From positions 6,158,058-6,222,057 of the forward strand of contig JAJLRJ010000007.1 of the NCBI GenBank assembly GCA_024195265.1: a stretch of DNA of 64,000 nt. The letters are read 5' to 3'. The notes below the pieces were generated by a model, which saw nothing but the letters and a program-made list of their open reading frames with translations, searched no databases and was not told the DNA's origin. Source of the stretch: Dendrophyllia cribrosa (Eukaryota; Cnidaria; Anthozoa; Scleractinia; Dendrophylliidae). The translations under genes were made by a program, and so were the position numbers. Positions 10,901-24,301 of the stretch are shown here, one piece after another. Within the stretch, counting starts at the first letter, position 1. Every line of letters begins with the position of its first letter.

Positions 10901-11333
10901 CTACACTAACAACACACGGATGACACACGGATCGAAACGCACCAATCACAACCTCGTCAAATTCAAAATAGCAGGGAAATGGCAGGATTTCGCGCCTACT
11001 TATGTTATTTTTTTAGATAAAATGTTATAAATAAATAAATACCATTTTGAGTGCTCAAAACAAAATAAAAAGAAAGGAACACCTAACCCCCCACCCCTCC
11101 TCCCCTTGGAACGAACACCGCGATTCCGAAAATTTTACGAAGCTTTCCGACTAATGCCGAAACTTTCCGAAGAGGTAGTCTTGCGGGCTCACAGGGATTG
11201 GAATCATAAGAATGCAGCAAATACTTGAACGAGCCAGAAATAAATAAAGATGAAGTGAAACGGACGGTTTTTACCGGTTCAAAGGCTATGATTCATTAAC
11301 TGCGAAGTCAAGAGATCGGTACGTGTATTCACA
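10901..11333. promoter_or_regulatory. Shared head-to-head promoter region of ABCB6 (-) and the FERM gene (+)
   Basis: About 430 bp separates the non-coding first exon of ABCB6 from the start codon of the FERM gene, transcribed the opposite way. It contains CCAAT at 10942 and an inverted CCAAT (ATTGG) near 11205, and no obvious TATA box. A short uORF (ATG ATT CAT TAA at 11288-11299) and an in-frame TGA at 11289-11291 precede the FERM start. Transcription starts cannot be placed from sequence alone. Confidence 0.5.
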
Positions 11334-14300
11334 ATGTATAGATTGAGCAGAAGATTTCGCCGGCGTTTTGGAAAGGACAGAGAGGAGAAGAAGGACAAAC
11401 ATGCGTTGGATTATGTTGTCGTCTTACTAGATGGAAGTGACCTTTCGTTTAATTTACACGTAAGTTTTCGTGAACTTTACAGTTTAATTTAGTATATGCT
11501 TGTGAACGGACACTTAAATGCTTTATTTCAGAGTTTCTGAGAGCGAAGTTTGAACTACAATTTAATGGTTTATGACTTTGAGAAGTGAGAAGTGATCAAC
11601 TTTCGTTGTTTTTTACGTTCGCAAGTCATATCGCAGTTGTTTTGCATGGATGGTCTCAGCATTATGGAATGTTTCTAGAAAAGCTAATATTTACTGAAGC
11701 CTTACAACACAGTAGATACTTTGTAAGTTTTTGGGATTTATTTTGATGAGATAAAATCTTAATGTTTTCGAAAGCAATGTGTAACTTTTATTAGCTGATC
11801 GATTGCTCATATCACGTTATAATTTAATAATTTTTATGCCGATGGTCCGGTAATGGTTTTGCAATGCTTGAAACAGCTAACGTTGTCTGTGTATTTAGCC
11901 GTGTTTTCTAGACGACTAAAAGCAGCCGAAGAGCTTTACGGGGCCGTGGAAACCGGCAAAACTTAAATTAACCTTTAAACTTTTTAGATGTTTATGCAGG
12001 GCGTTCCGACGCGAAATTTCTTTCATAGTAAAACAAGCTTACGTTTTCAACATTTATCTACCAAGAATGAGTCCGAACTTGCCAGGTGTTGTTGAACGTA
12101 CTGAATGCGTTTGTTCAATGTTTCGTTTTGAATTTCTTGATTAAGACGAGTTCACAAAGCAATGTTGTTCTTTACAGACAATCTGGCTTTATGCCTAGAT
12201 CAAGGATGTTTAACCTCTGATAATGTCCACATAACTTCCGTAGAAATACTACTAAGCTCGATGACAGACAAAATTTGTTTCCCGTAATCGAATTAAGGCT
12301 ACGAAGGAGAAGTTCAAATTGCCCAACAGAATACAAATTAATTATTACAGTTATTTTGTTTTTTTCTTTTATTATAAACAATTGTCAATGATGAGTCCTG
12401 CAAGTAACAAAACACCATTTGTGTATTAGTTTTCTTCCCCAAAATATTCAGGTGTCTGTGATCAACAGAATCTTTCTTTTTCAAAATTAATATGGCATTT
12501 GACGTGTTCATGATTTCATCTCTCCTGTGACACAACACTTGTGCTAAAAGCAAATGTTTTAGCAGACATTACATGGCTGACTGCAGTCAAATTCCCCTTT
12601 TAAATCTTATTCATCAAGATGACAAAAGAGATATTTTTAAAATCCTTGCCAAGTGTCAGACTTCCTGTGATATTTTAGATGGTTTTAGGTCGGATTTACT
12701 TTAAAAAAGCTTTTGGCTGATCAAAACTGATAATGTAATCATATTTCTGTAAAAAAGGAATCATATTAAATGAAACAACCAAAATATTGACTCAGTCAAT
12801 GGTAATTATGAAAACAATACAATACATGTAGCTATATCATAAATTATTTTCCCTTTGATATACTATATGGGTATTGTTTAAATCCTGCAGTGAATTTAAT
12901 TATATTCCTTGTCTGGATTTTTTCACCTGAAGAGATATTGTCTTCACAAAACATCAACTTTACCTCTGAAGTCTTGTTTTAATGTCACATAATGTCACAT
13001 AACAGTTCTTATAATACTCCCAAGAGCGCAAAACATCAAAATTCAAGAAAAATACCAAATCTCATTTTGTAAAGTATTGTTTTATAATTTGTACACAAAA
13101 TGAGGATGGGGTGTTTAGAACAAAAAGAGTGAGAAAGGGAACAATTATATGCATCAATGCAAATTGCATGAGAAGAGCTGCTTGTCCAACCTACACTGTC
13201 CACTGTATCACTTCTTCATATCTATTACAATACACCTGTGCACCTTGACAGGGCTGTCAATTGTCATCCTCATATACCACAACTAGAAAACCTGCTTTCG
13301 TAATGTTTTAAAGTACTGCATTTTGTAAGCCGCCAGTTACAATGTACGGGATAGAACTAATAAGCAAATATTCCAACTGTACCTGTCTGGTCTCTTTTAA
13401 GAATTAAATAAGCCTAACCAGTTGGAAACCAGCCTATATATCGGCCTGTCCATTGTAATGTCTGTACTGTATGTAAGTTTGAATTGAATTGCATTATTTA
13501 GGCCTGCGATTTAATTTCTCGGACGAACATTTTTAGGCATGGTATTAGCATCAAATAAAACATAATTAACACTCCAGACTACTCATTAACTCCTAGCAAC
13601 CCTGGAAAAAATAACCAGTTGAGGCAAATGCAAAATTGATGTGTATTTCTGCATCCCCTCAATAAAAGCCTAAACAGTATTGCACAAATGCTTCCCCTCT
13701 CCCTCCCCCTCTGTCCTCCCCCTCTCCTCTGCCTCCCCCTCTCCTCACTCAATGCTGTCATCTGACAACTCACCTGACTTGCTTTTTTTGTAGATAAAAC
13801 AACATGCATAATAGGAGAGGGGAAAGAATACTTTTTGCTGAATTAAGATCTTTCACAGTGAAAGTTTAAAATCAATACTGTCCCAACAGTGTTGTCCGAG
13901 GTTGAGTCATTGAGTTAATTTAGCAGTTGCTAATTTTTAAATTGAGTTCTTTTATTGCTTTAGAAAAAGGCCAAAGGACAAGAACTTCTAGACCTTGTTT
14001 TCAAGAACCTCGATTTAGTTGAGAAGGACTATTTTGGGCTTCAGTTTATGGACACACATCAAGTTTCGGTATGCTAGAAATTATCAAAAACCTACTTGCT
14101 TTTGCTTTTGATTTTTCCTGCAGCATTTTACATTCAAGTGACATTGTACTGTATTTTCTCTGACAGCACTGGCTGAATCCATTGAAGAAAATCAAAAAGC
14201 AAGTCAGAAGTAAGAAAATTTATCTAAATACATACATTTGTACTATATAGTGTATAGTATAGTATCAGGGTTCTCCGGAAGCGCCGGCGAACGGTGAAAA

Positions 14301-17300
14301 TCGCCCTCTACTCGTTCTGGGGACACTGGCTAGTCCGAAAATATTTGGGGGGAAGATAAGGATAAATCCGTCCTATTTTCTTCCCAACACTTGTATAGCT
14401 ATAAAAATAAATCCTTCGTAGCCATAAGATAAAACAAAAGTGATTTCTTTCGGGCCATAATTTTTTTCTTTAGTATATAAAGCATATTAAGGGTAGCAAT
14501 AATTTTTTTCAGTGAATAATAAAAAGGTAAAAATAAAATAAAATAAAAAAAAACTGGCTGAAAAAATAAAAAAAAATAAAATAAAAAAAAATAATAAAAA
14601 AATAAATAAAATAAAATAAAACTGGCTGAAAATGAAATGATTTTTTTTTCATCTCTTTAATGTCCACGCACAATTGAAAGGCACATATTTTGTGGGAGAA
14701 GGTTGGGGGATAAGCGTTGTCCAGGACCCAAGTGCTGCCTGCCGCGTGCGAGGCCAGTCAATGGGGCTAGCCGGTCAGCGAGTGGCATATAAACCATGAG
14801 ATGGGTGTCATGGAGCACAGCTACTCTGAGCAGCGTGTACCTATGCCAAGCTCCTAGAAGGTCGCTTAGCAAGGGGAAGTGGACGTCACCACCGTTTATC
14901 ACCCAAGCTAAGGCAACCCAGGCATCGCTTCAGTGTGGGACTGAAGGGTTGTCGCCAGCAACGCTTCCCCCCAAACCATTTATTAACACTAGAACCACAT
15001 AACGAATTACAAATGTATATTATATATATAATTTTTGTTTTGAAATACAAAAGAAATGTTATAACCAGAGAGTGGTAACGATAAGTCTGTATACTTCAGT
15101 GGGTGGGCGGGTGGAGAAATAAACGCTTGACTTAGCGGTGAAACTGAGCTGAATGGGGAGATCGGCCGCGACCGATGTACATGAACGTAAACACGGCAAG
15201 TTTTGGTTGAAGCTGATTGGCTGATACTCTCTGAGCACGTGCAGGCTAGAAGTCTAATTGGCCGCTAAGAATAGAGCGCAGGTAAAAGTACATGTTACAA
15301 TGCAAAGTACAAAAAGTCGATTACCGGGAAAGCACTGGCAAGCAGCAGGGAGTTTTAGGGCGCGGGTAAAAGTACATGTTGCAATACGAAGTACAAAAGA
15401 TCGATTAACGGGAAATCACTGGCAAACCGCAGGGAGCTTTTAGGTTCAATTGAGCTAAACATTAACTCCAGTTTATGCTCGGGCAGAAACAGCCACTTGT
15501 CCCCCAAAATGCACCAGAATGCGTCTCCAGTGTCTTCATTTTTAAAAAATTTCCAGGTGGGGAAGCCCCCGAACCCCCCTAGATATTCGTGCTCTTTGGG
15601 CACTCGAATGCCAGGTGCCGCCTACTTTCAATTTACAGCCAGGTAGTCTAATTTCTCTGGAAAACCCTGTAGTATACATTTTATAGTGTATATTGTTCAG
15701 TCTTTCTGAGTGACTTTTGTCATAAGGGACCATCTCTCTTCAGAAATCATCTTAATGAAATCCTGTTGTTAATTGCTATATTAAGGCTCCTCCATAAGAG
15801 GCCCTGTAATAAGGGGGGGGGGGGGGGGGGGGATGTCCCTTGTCTGAATGTCAGACCTTATCATGTCACAATGCATTTCACCAGAAACCCATAAGTGGGT
15901 TGAAACATGCAACTGTCTCTTGTACGCTTCAAAACAAGCTTCCGATTATTCAATTTGCTAAGAAGTTGTTACAGCCATATTTGGAAAATCAAGTTAAAAA
16001 TATTAACCATGGCAATCAATTCGCTGGAACAACTTGCTTCCAATCTCGAGGGACCGAGGGTTTCCAAATATGGAACTAAGCAAAAAATGAATATTCGGAA
16101 GCTGTGAATGCGCGTTACATGTTTCAACCCACTTATGGGTTTCTGATTTCACATGTTGCTGTTGTAGTTTCATGCACTTTCATGCCTTGTTAACATTTCA
16201 CTTCACTGGTGTTGCTATTTCGATGTTGCACCATTCTCGACATGAATTCACATATTTCAGTACTTGCGCGCTTTGGGGAAATTACTGGTACTTGTACTTA
16301 TCCATTTTATTCACTTCTGGGAACCTATTGAAATTTATGAATTACAAAATTAATAAAAGTGAGTGGTGAACTGTTGGCATCTCACTAAATTACAATAACC
16401 CCACCCCCCCCCCCCCCTCCCCCCCCTCCCCCCCCAAAAAAGGTGCTTGAAACAAATAAGCCCCTTGGGGGCTAGAGAATTTACAGTGATATATATTGTT
16501 ATATAATGATATGCAATTTTTCATTGTGTGTATTTTTGTTTGTTTCCAGTTGGTCCACCCTTCACATTACATTTTAGAGTCAGATTTTATGCTGCTGAAC
16601 CTCAAGATCTCAGTGAAGAACTTACAAAGTAATTACTAATAGTAAATAGTGTAAAATCCCTTTACATGTAGATGGCTGCTATACTGTAAGATGATTTCCA
16701 TGTCTGAAAGATTGTCAGGATGAGCAGTTGGTACAGTGCCACTTTAAGCCCCAATAGTGATCAACATCAAATTTCTCCTTGTAATATGTTAGTGGGGGAG
16801 GAGCGTTGCATGACGAGCCCTACATGTACATGTAATAACGGCTGCGTAGGAGACTATATCAATGCTTAATCAAGTAGAAAGGTTATGAGAATTAAGGATA
16901 TGATCACCCAAGATGAATTGTCTTAATATTTTACCAACTTCTCTTCACTACTGCTATAAGAAATGTATTGAGTAACGAAAGGAGAATTTGTATTTTGATA
17001 TTGTGACTTAAAATAAAGGTTTAAGCAAACTGTGAAGTATTAAGACAATGTCTCAGCCACTATCCACTGCGAGCCAACATTGGAAAAAATGCAAAACAAA
17101 AATAACTCATAGCAATGATTATCTTGTTTTATGTACTAATTAAGTTATAAATACTTATGAAAAGTCTACATTGTTGATATTTTGGCTTTATAATAAATTC
17201 AAAACTATTGTCATGCAAAACGAGAAATGAAAAATATACAAGCAACTGTTGCTCAGTACAAAATAAAGGTTATGTTGTAAATCAGAATAACAAAAAGCAA

Positions 17301-20300
17301 ATTTAATTAACAAGAATGAGAAGAAAAAACAAAATATTTTACCAAATAATGTATAATAAACAGCTGCTTGCAATATTTATGTTAAATTTTCGTTTTTAAC
17401 CATGGTTTTGAAACAAATCTATCAATGATTCAGATTTTCCTTGTTCATAACTTAATTAATACTAAGTTCACGAAAATGTTGATCAGGGTTATTAGCATCT
17501 AGTAAATTGTCAGCTAATATATCATGTACATATGGTTTAACCCAGATATAACGAAATCTCTAGTATAACGAACAGTATTCTTCAGCCCAGCCAAAGTTAT
17601 AATAAAATTTATGGAACAAAACCCTGGTTTAACAAAAAATTTTCTCAGTTATAATGAACCCAATCTAGAAGCCCAAACGTAAAATCTACCCCAGTATAAC
17701 AAATAAATGTCATCACGCAAGTGATCAACAGAGATGGAAATCCCTTTAATCCTTGATAATTGTATTTCATTGTAAAAGACTGCAATTTTTCTGTCCGAAT
17801 GAGTAATTGCAGAATTAAACCAAATGCTGAGTGCTGCAATATAACACTGTTTAATTTTAAGGCAATAATTGCCTTAAAATTAAACAGTGGTACATTGCAC
17901 CACTTATTATTATTAGTCAAACCCAATGTAACAAAGATTTTGGATATGAAAATGACGGGGGTGCTCATCATACCTTTTAGGGGTCAAAATTTGTAGATTG
18001 GTACCCCTTAGGGTGCTAAAATCTAAAATGACCACCATTAGAATTATTGCGGTACCTTTTAGGGTATTGAGCTGAAAAAATATGACAGAATATGTCTTGT
18101 GTTGTATAAAATTGTTACCTCTTAGGGGTAAAAATATATTTGAGCCACGCCTAACAAACGAGATTCTGGTACCTTTTTGGGTGTTTTTCGAAATTTTCCA
18201 ACATGCACCCCTGTTATTTTTATAGGGGAGTCCCCCCCCCCCCCCTCCCCTGGGGATTTTGTCAACAGACTCAAAAGTTAGAGCTACACTACATGTCTCC
18301 ATTGACTCTGGCAGGGAAAGGGTTAAAAACAATTTAAACCCCTGGACACTATCACAATCAAGGCCTTTCTACTTTTTGTTGTTGCAGGTACCATTTTTTT
18401 CTGCAAATCAAGCAAGATATCTCCAGAGGAAAGTAAGTCAGGTTCAGATTGATAAAAATGATTGCAAATTAATCATGATTATAATAAAAAAATATCATTC
18501 ATACTTTAAGTAATGTTTACTACATGAGTGGGAGTGTTGTATCGGCCTATACAATCACGAGCCAAAGGCGAGTGAATGTATAGTGCCGATACATCACAGA
18601 CGCGAATGTAGTAAACAACTTGTGAAATTCACATTCACATGTAAATTACATACAACCACTCATGAGTTGTATCTGGAATGCAAATTAGATACAACCACTC
18701 GTGAGTTGTATCAAGATTGTATCATCCCATACAGGGTAATCGTGATTGGAATGGCTAATTTCTATTTGTTAGTACCCTTATGAATTATTAATGAATTTTA
18801 CAAATGTTAACACTGGTGACTTGACATTTGTCATTCTAATTATGTAGGCTTGAGGTGCCCTTGAAGATTGGTGTGGACTTGACTGGGTATAGTTTGCAAT
18901 GTAAGTTGAGTGAGTTGATAAAATTTGAATCTGGACAGAGTAAACATTGAAGTACACGTTATTGTAGAAAATAGCTGCTTTGTTTCCCCATAACCTGCCA
19001 GTTGCTTGGGGTTGCGGATGTTGCGATCACCAAATGATGTTAAACATAAGATTCAAAAGGCAATAAAAAATAGCAAAAACCACAACACAATAGTATACCA
19101 TGCGCGATTTAGGGGTAACACTTATTCTTTTGTTAAAACAATAGAATATTAGAGCACAAAAGAACGACAATACAATAGAATACAATACCATAGAATATAT
19201 TAGAATACATAATTTTACCTAATACAATGAATGTGTACAATGTACAATAGAGCTAACACCCTAAATCGGGCATCATATGCACAATAGATAACCAACAATG
19301 GAATGCCCCATAACCTGATGCATGCACTTTCCAAATTCTCCCAAACTCTCTCCTGCTCATATCATGCCACTCTATCATACCAAATAGGCCTTTATCACAC
19401 CCCGCCATTTTGTATAAAAACAAAAGATTTTTGCCTGCCCAACCTTCTTTTCAACTTTTTCACTGCGAGGCTGGGTGGGCAAAAACAAAGCATTTTATTG
19501 TCCAGGTAGTCAACATGGTTGCTGCATGATAAAGGCCTATATCACCTGACCATTTGGACATTTAATTTTTACTGATATCACTGTGAGTTATTAACTTGTG
19601 AATGTGCGAAGCATTGAACAATTTATAGCATGAGCCAGCGATATGTAATGGTTACCTGCCTTACCCATGGTAATAGCATTGGAGGGAGGGGAGGGTGGGA
19701 AGTTGGATGCAGGAGGGGGTGGGGGGTCGGTGACGCAGAATGTCTAGGAGAGGGCATGGTCCAAACATTTTGTATTCACAAGTTGGCTCATAGGAGCCTT
19801 TGATTCTACTCGAATCTATTTGTCACCTTGTGTGAGTCAAGAGATTGTTATTATAAATTATGTCCAAAATAATAAAATGTACTTTTGTTTGATCCATGTA
19901 GCACATCTTGGAGACTTTGAACCTGAACTTCATGAACCATCAACTGAATACATCACAGAGTTCAAGTTCATTCCTAACCAGGTACAATCAGCTTTGATTC
20001 TCTGAGGCAATGTTCATGCTTGGTGCCCGAGCACTGTGGCCAGGCACATTGCCTGGCGGGTACCAGTTTTGTACACACTTGGGCATGAGTACAAGGTCAA
20101 GACCCTGTACTTGGGCAATGAATCGGGCACTGGCACCAGTCTACATACAATTTTTGTCATTGCCCTGAGGCACTTTACCCTGAAGTCCTTTCTCTTAGTT
20201 GTTATTTTACTCACAATTCCCTTCTCTAATTTCACTTTTCAAAATGGTGGACTATAAAAAATAGTGCAAAAAAGTCTGAATTGAAGCTAATTAATGATTC

Positions 20301-20994
20301 ACTGAAAAGAAATCGTAAAACAATGTTGCATTTGCACAACTTAAACAATGTACATGTACAGTGTATGCTAAATTCTGTCCCATTTTCTCATTTTTGTTGT
20401 CTCATGAGTTTCTTTAAAGCACATACAAACTGAAGTAGATTAATGACATAAATACACCACGAATACACTTAATACTTCATTTGTAAATCCAGTAGATACA
20501 TTTGTCTCTCATCACAAATTTATGATTAAATTCCTAATGATGAATGTCTCTTTCTCTCGTTAAAGACAAAAGAGTTGGAGAAAGAGATCAAGAAGAAGCA
20601 TCAAGCTCTTGTGTAAGTAATAAGATTTCAATATGTTCAGTTACCATTTCCCACTATCTTTTCTGAAATGAATGACTTACAATGTACATGTATATAGCGC
20701 ATATTACATCTCTCATGGTGCTTTACATACACTTACATGTATGAGAATGAGATCGATGTCATCACATGAAGGTTCCTCAGGCAACCGCTATCAGTCCATT
20801 GTTGATCTCATCTCCCCCACCCCACCCATGAACAATGTATGGCATTGAGGGTGGTCACAGCCAGGGTTTACTATGTCATCAGTGGTTCTTTTACGTCCCC
20901 ATCGGAGATGGGATCACCATTTCTACGTGGTCATCTAAGCCACATGAAGGTCTAACCTTTTGCAGTTGGCACAGCAAAGGCAGCACCTTTTTCT

Positions 20995-21025
<31 letters not shown>

Positions 21026-24000
21026 AGCCAGCATTTGAACATGTGACCTGCAGACTGACACTCTATCAACTGAGCTAACTAGGCGGCAGTTTTAACTTGC
21101 AACAGGTCAACTTGTTGGTGAATTTCACAGAATAAAAAATGTTTTCATCTCAGGTTCAGTCTTTGAAAACTTTGATATATTTAACTAACTTTACCAAGAT
21201 GTTCAACAGAGATCTACAGAATATTAATGTATGTTTGTTTATTTTTTCTCTCATGTAGTGGTTTGAATCCAGCAGAATGTGAAACCAACTTTCTCAAGAT
21301 TGTAAAGAACATGGATTTTTATGGCATCGACATGCATAATGTTGTGGTATGCAGTATATTTCTAACATTATCAATGTGGTTGAAAGGTTTGGAAAATATT
21401 CAAATTTCCACTAATTAACTTGAAAATAATTTTCGAAGTTCACTTAGATAATTATGTTGGACAAATTTTTAATTTAATGTGGAAAAAAATCATATTTCTT
21501 GCATTAAATTTTGAAGCTTGTCTTTGACAAAGTACAAGAATCACTAAAAACGCTGTTATTCTCATATCTTATTGTAGGGAGAAAACAAAGTTGAGTGTCA
21601 ACTTGGTCTAACTCCTCGGGGAATTTGGTTTATCAAAGAAAAGGAGAAGAAAGCACTCTTTTCATGGTAGGTACAGGGGGTACTTGTCAATGATCTTATT
21701 AGAAGTCAAATTAAACTGCCAGCTGCACCTCTCTGGACAGTCAAGCACATGTGATTAACTTGCCCACTCCACTATCCAGAAATGAAATGTGTGCAGTTTG
21801 AAGTCAAATATTATGTTTGTTTTTATCACAAAGTTGTTGAATGTCTTGTTCTCTATTCTTTAGGCAAAAGATTACCAAAATAGCATTCAAGAAAAACAGA
21901 TTTTTGCTGGAACATAGAGAGGTATGGAGTCAATGTTTGTTTAGGTTGTTCTTACAACTGGTTTTCGCAGTGGCCATGTTTGTGGTCAGAACAATGAAAT
22001 TTTCATCCTTTAGTAATGTGAAACTCTGTTTTTCTGCAAACGATTTCTATTGTGTCTCACCAACATGGCTACTGTGAAAACCACCTATTCACTGCAAGAG
22101 TAGGGCAATACCCATAGCAAACATTCAGCACCAGATATACAGATATGCCAACATGCGGTTGCAGAGCATTAATTGAAATTGAAAACGTCATAGCAAATAA
22201 CAGGAACAAGTTACTTGTGCACCTGGTAAAGTGGGAGAAGGTTTTGAGCTGTTAACAGCAGTCAAGATTGAAAACCTGGCCTGTTTTTGTATATATAGAT
22301 ATATATTTTTCTATTTTAGTTTATTTAGTTTCTAACTTATTGTTTTAATGTCATGTTCTTTGTATTATATATGTTATCAGTAGTAACATTGTTTTTTTTT
22401 TTCACTAATTAGTAGCTTGTAAGTTGTTCATTATTAGATCTGTAATTAGCATTTAGTTTTAGGTTCAATTAGTAAACAGTGGTCATTAATGTAAGTTCTG
22501 TTTATAAATTCAATAAAGAGTGAGAATTACAAAAAACAACAACAGATATACAGGAAAAAAGATGATGATACTCATGATTTACATTTGTATGTTTCAGAAG
22601 TTCATTGGCAGTTTTTGTTCTTTCAGAACCAACGACACACAGAGAATTATGCCTACAACTGTGCAAGTTCACATGATGCAAAGCACCTCTGGAAGAGCGC
22701 CATTGAATGTCACACATTCTTCAGGTAAACTGGAGCATTGTCAAGCTGGTCATTGAAAGTAGGCAATGTCAACTTGATTTAGCTCAGTTTTGCCATGTTT
22801 ATTGGTGTCCATCATTTAATAAAAACTGGCCTGTTCCTTCTCTTTGTCATAGGCTTGTTAAAACAACAAACAAGCCAGCAAGGACAGCAAGTTTCTTAAG
22901 ATTTGGATCACGCTACAGATTCAGGTTTGTTTATTTACCTAGAGTTCCATTGTTTATTTTGACATGACGGTGTTATTGTAACTTTGTGCTTATGTTATAC
23001 TGTCGTTACAAAGTTAATATTACCGTTAAGCCTGGTTCACACGTGCGACGCAAATGCAAATGCAAGCGCAAGCGACGTTCACACGTGGAACGCAAACGCA
23101 AGGAACGTAAGATACGCAGGCGCAGTTGAAGGAGGACGTCATCTTGATTTCAACTTCTACCGCGGTGGCTTGGAACAAGTGCTTTTCACCTTGCCTTTGC
23201 GCTTGCATTTGCGTTGAGCCCGGTTCACACGTGTGAAACGCAAACGCAAGTGCAAATGCAAATGCAAGGAAATGAAAATTTTTCCATTCCTTGCGTTTGC
23301 ATTTGCACTTGCGTTTGCATTTTGCGTTGCCCCGGTTCACACGTATTTTTCCTTGCGTTTGCGCTTGCATTTGCATTTGCATTTGCGTCGCACGTGTGAA
23401 CCAAGCCTTACCAAGTCTAGGTGCTTGCGTGACACTGGTGTTACAGTGTTAGTTCTTCTGTTACAATGTTAGTATTGCCGTACTTTACAGTTTTGGTGCT
23501 TGCGTTACACTGGCGTTACAGTGATAGTACTACCGTGACAGTCTGTGTATTATATCAATGCCTCTTTTACTTTGTTACAGTGCGTTTTTTCCCTTCGCGT
23601 TATTTATGTATTTTGTGGCAGGACTGGATTATAACAGGGTCCATTTGTGTTGTTTTGCAGTGGAAGAACAGAACACCAAGCTCAAAGAGATGCCAGAATG
23701 AGCGCCAGAAAATCTAACAAAATTCAGAGGTAACACAGAATTGACAGAAACCATTACACCGAGCCTGTAATGAATTCTTCTACCAAATTTCCAATTTCCA
23801 GTTTACCAATTTTTTTTTAATAAAACGAAGCCTTATTTCCAGCTATCCAAGTGCCTTTCATATGAAAATGAGTTTCATTCTCTTGCAAATACGATATTCA
23901 TTTTCATATAAATGGTTCCACCTGGCCTCGTTTCCATAAAGAGGCTAAAAAAAACTCGTCCCGCGTACGTGTTGTGTTAAACGGCACGATTTTTAACGCA

Positions 24001-24301
24001 ACGATGTTACATAAAAAGTCGTCGTTAAAAATCGTCCGGACAACACGTACGTGGGACGAGTTTTTTAGCCTCTTTATGGAAACGAGCCAGTGTTACTAAT
24101 TGTAGGCAAATCTTGTATTGACGTAGGCAAAGGTGCGAAAAGCCCGTTGCTATTAAAAAAAGAGGTGTTAAGTTTCGGTGGTCTTTTAAACAGGTGCACA
24201 ACTAGTCCTTCAAATTTCCATGTGATAATCCAAAGCTTATTTACATGAATGTTTTTCTCTTAGGGCGACAAGTGAGCGATTTTCAAGAAGACCTACTGTA
24301 G
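11334..24301 (+). CDS. EPB41L5: FERM and FERM-adjacent part of the EPB41L5-like gene (exons 1-15)
   Basis: These fifteen exons give residues 1-363. The N-terminus is short and arginine-rich ([12 protein letters not shown]) and resembles the basic start of EPB41L5. The three FERM lobes follow in order: ubiquitin-like lobe to about residue 105, acyl-CoA-binding-like lobe to about 215, and PH-like lobe to about 305. Exon 15 ends in phase 1 (ACT GTA G), the same phase as the next two exons and the start of exon 18. The exons are small (38-126 nt), and their introns hold most of the smaller repeats listed here. Confidence 0.92.

Noticed and set aside
14657..15002. Possible small nuclear or 5S RNA in the GC-richer block
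   Set aside because: No U1, U2 or 5S signature found; the block lies wholly inside the hAT-like element.
20014..20257. Overlapping 73-codon frames on both strands
   Set aside because: Intronic sequence between FERM exons 7 and 8; no domain, and the frames overlap on opposite strands, as chance frames do.
23026..23472. Open frames of 60-118 codons on both strands
   Set aside because: All lie in the CGCAAATGC-iterated MITE. Repeats with periods compatible with three keep frames open without selection.
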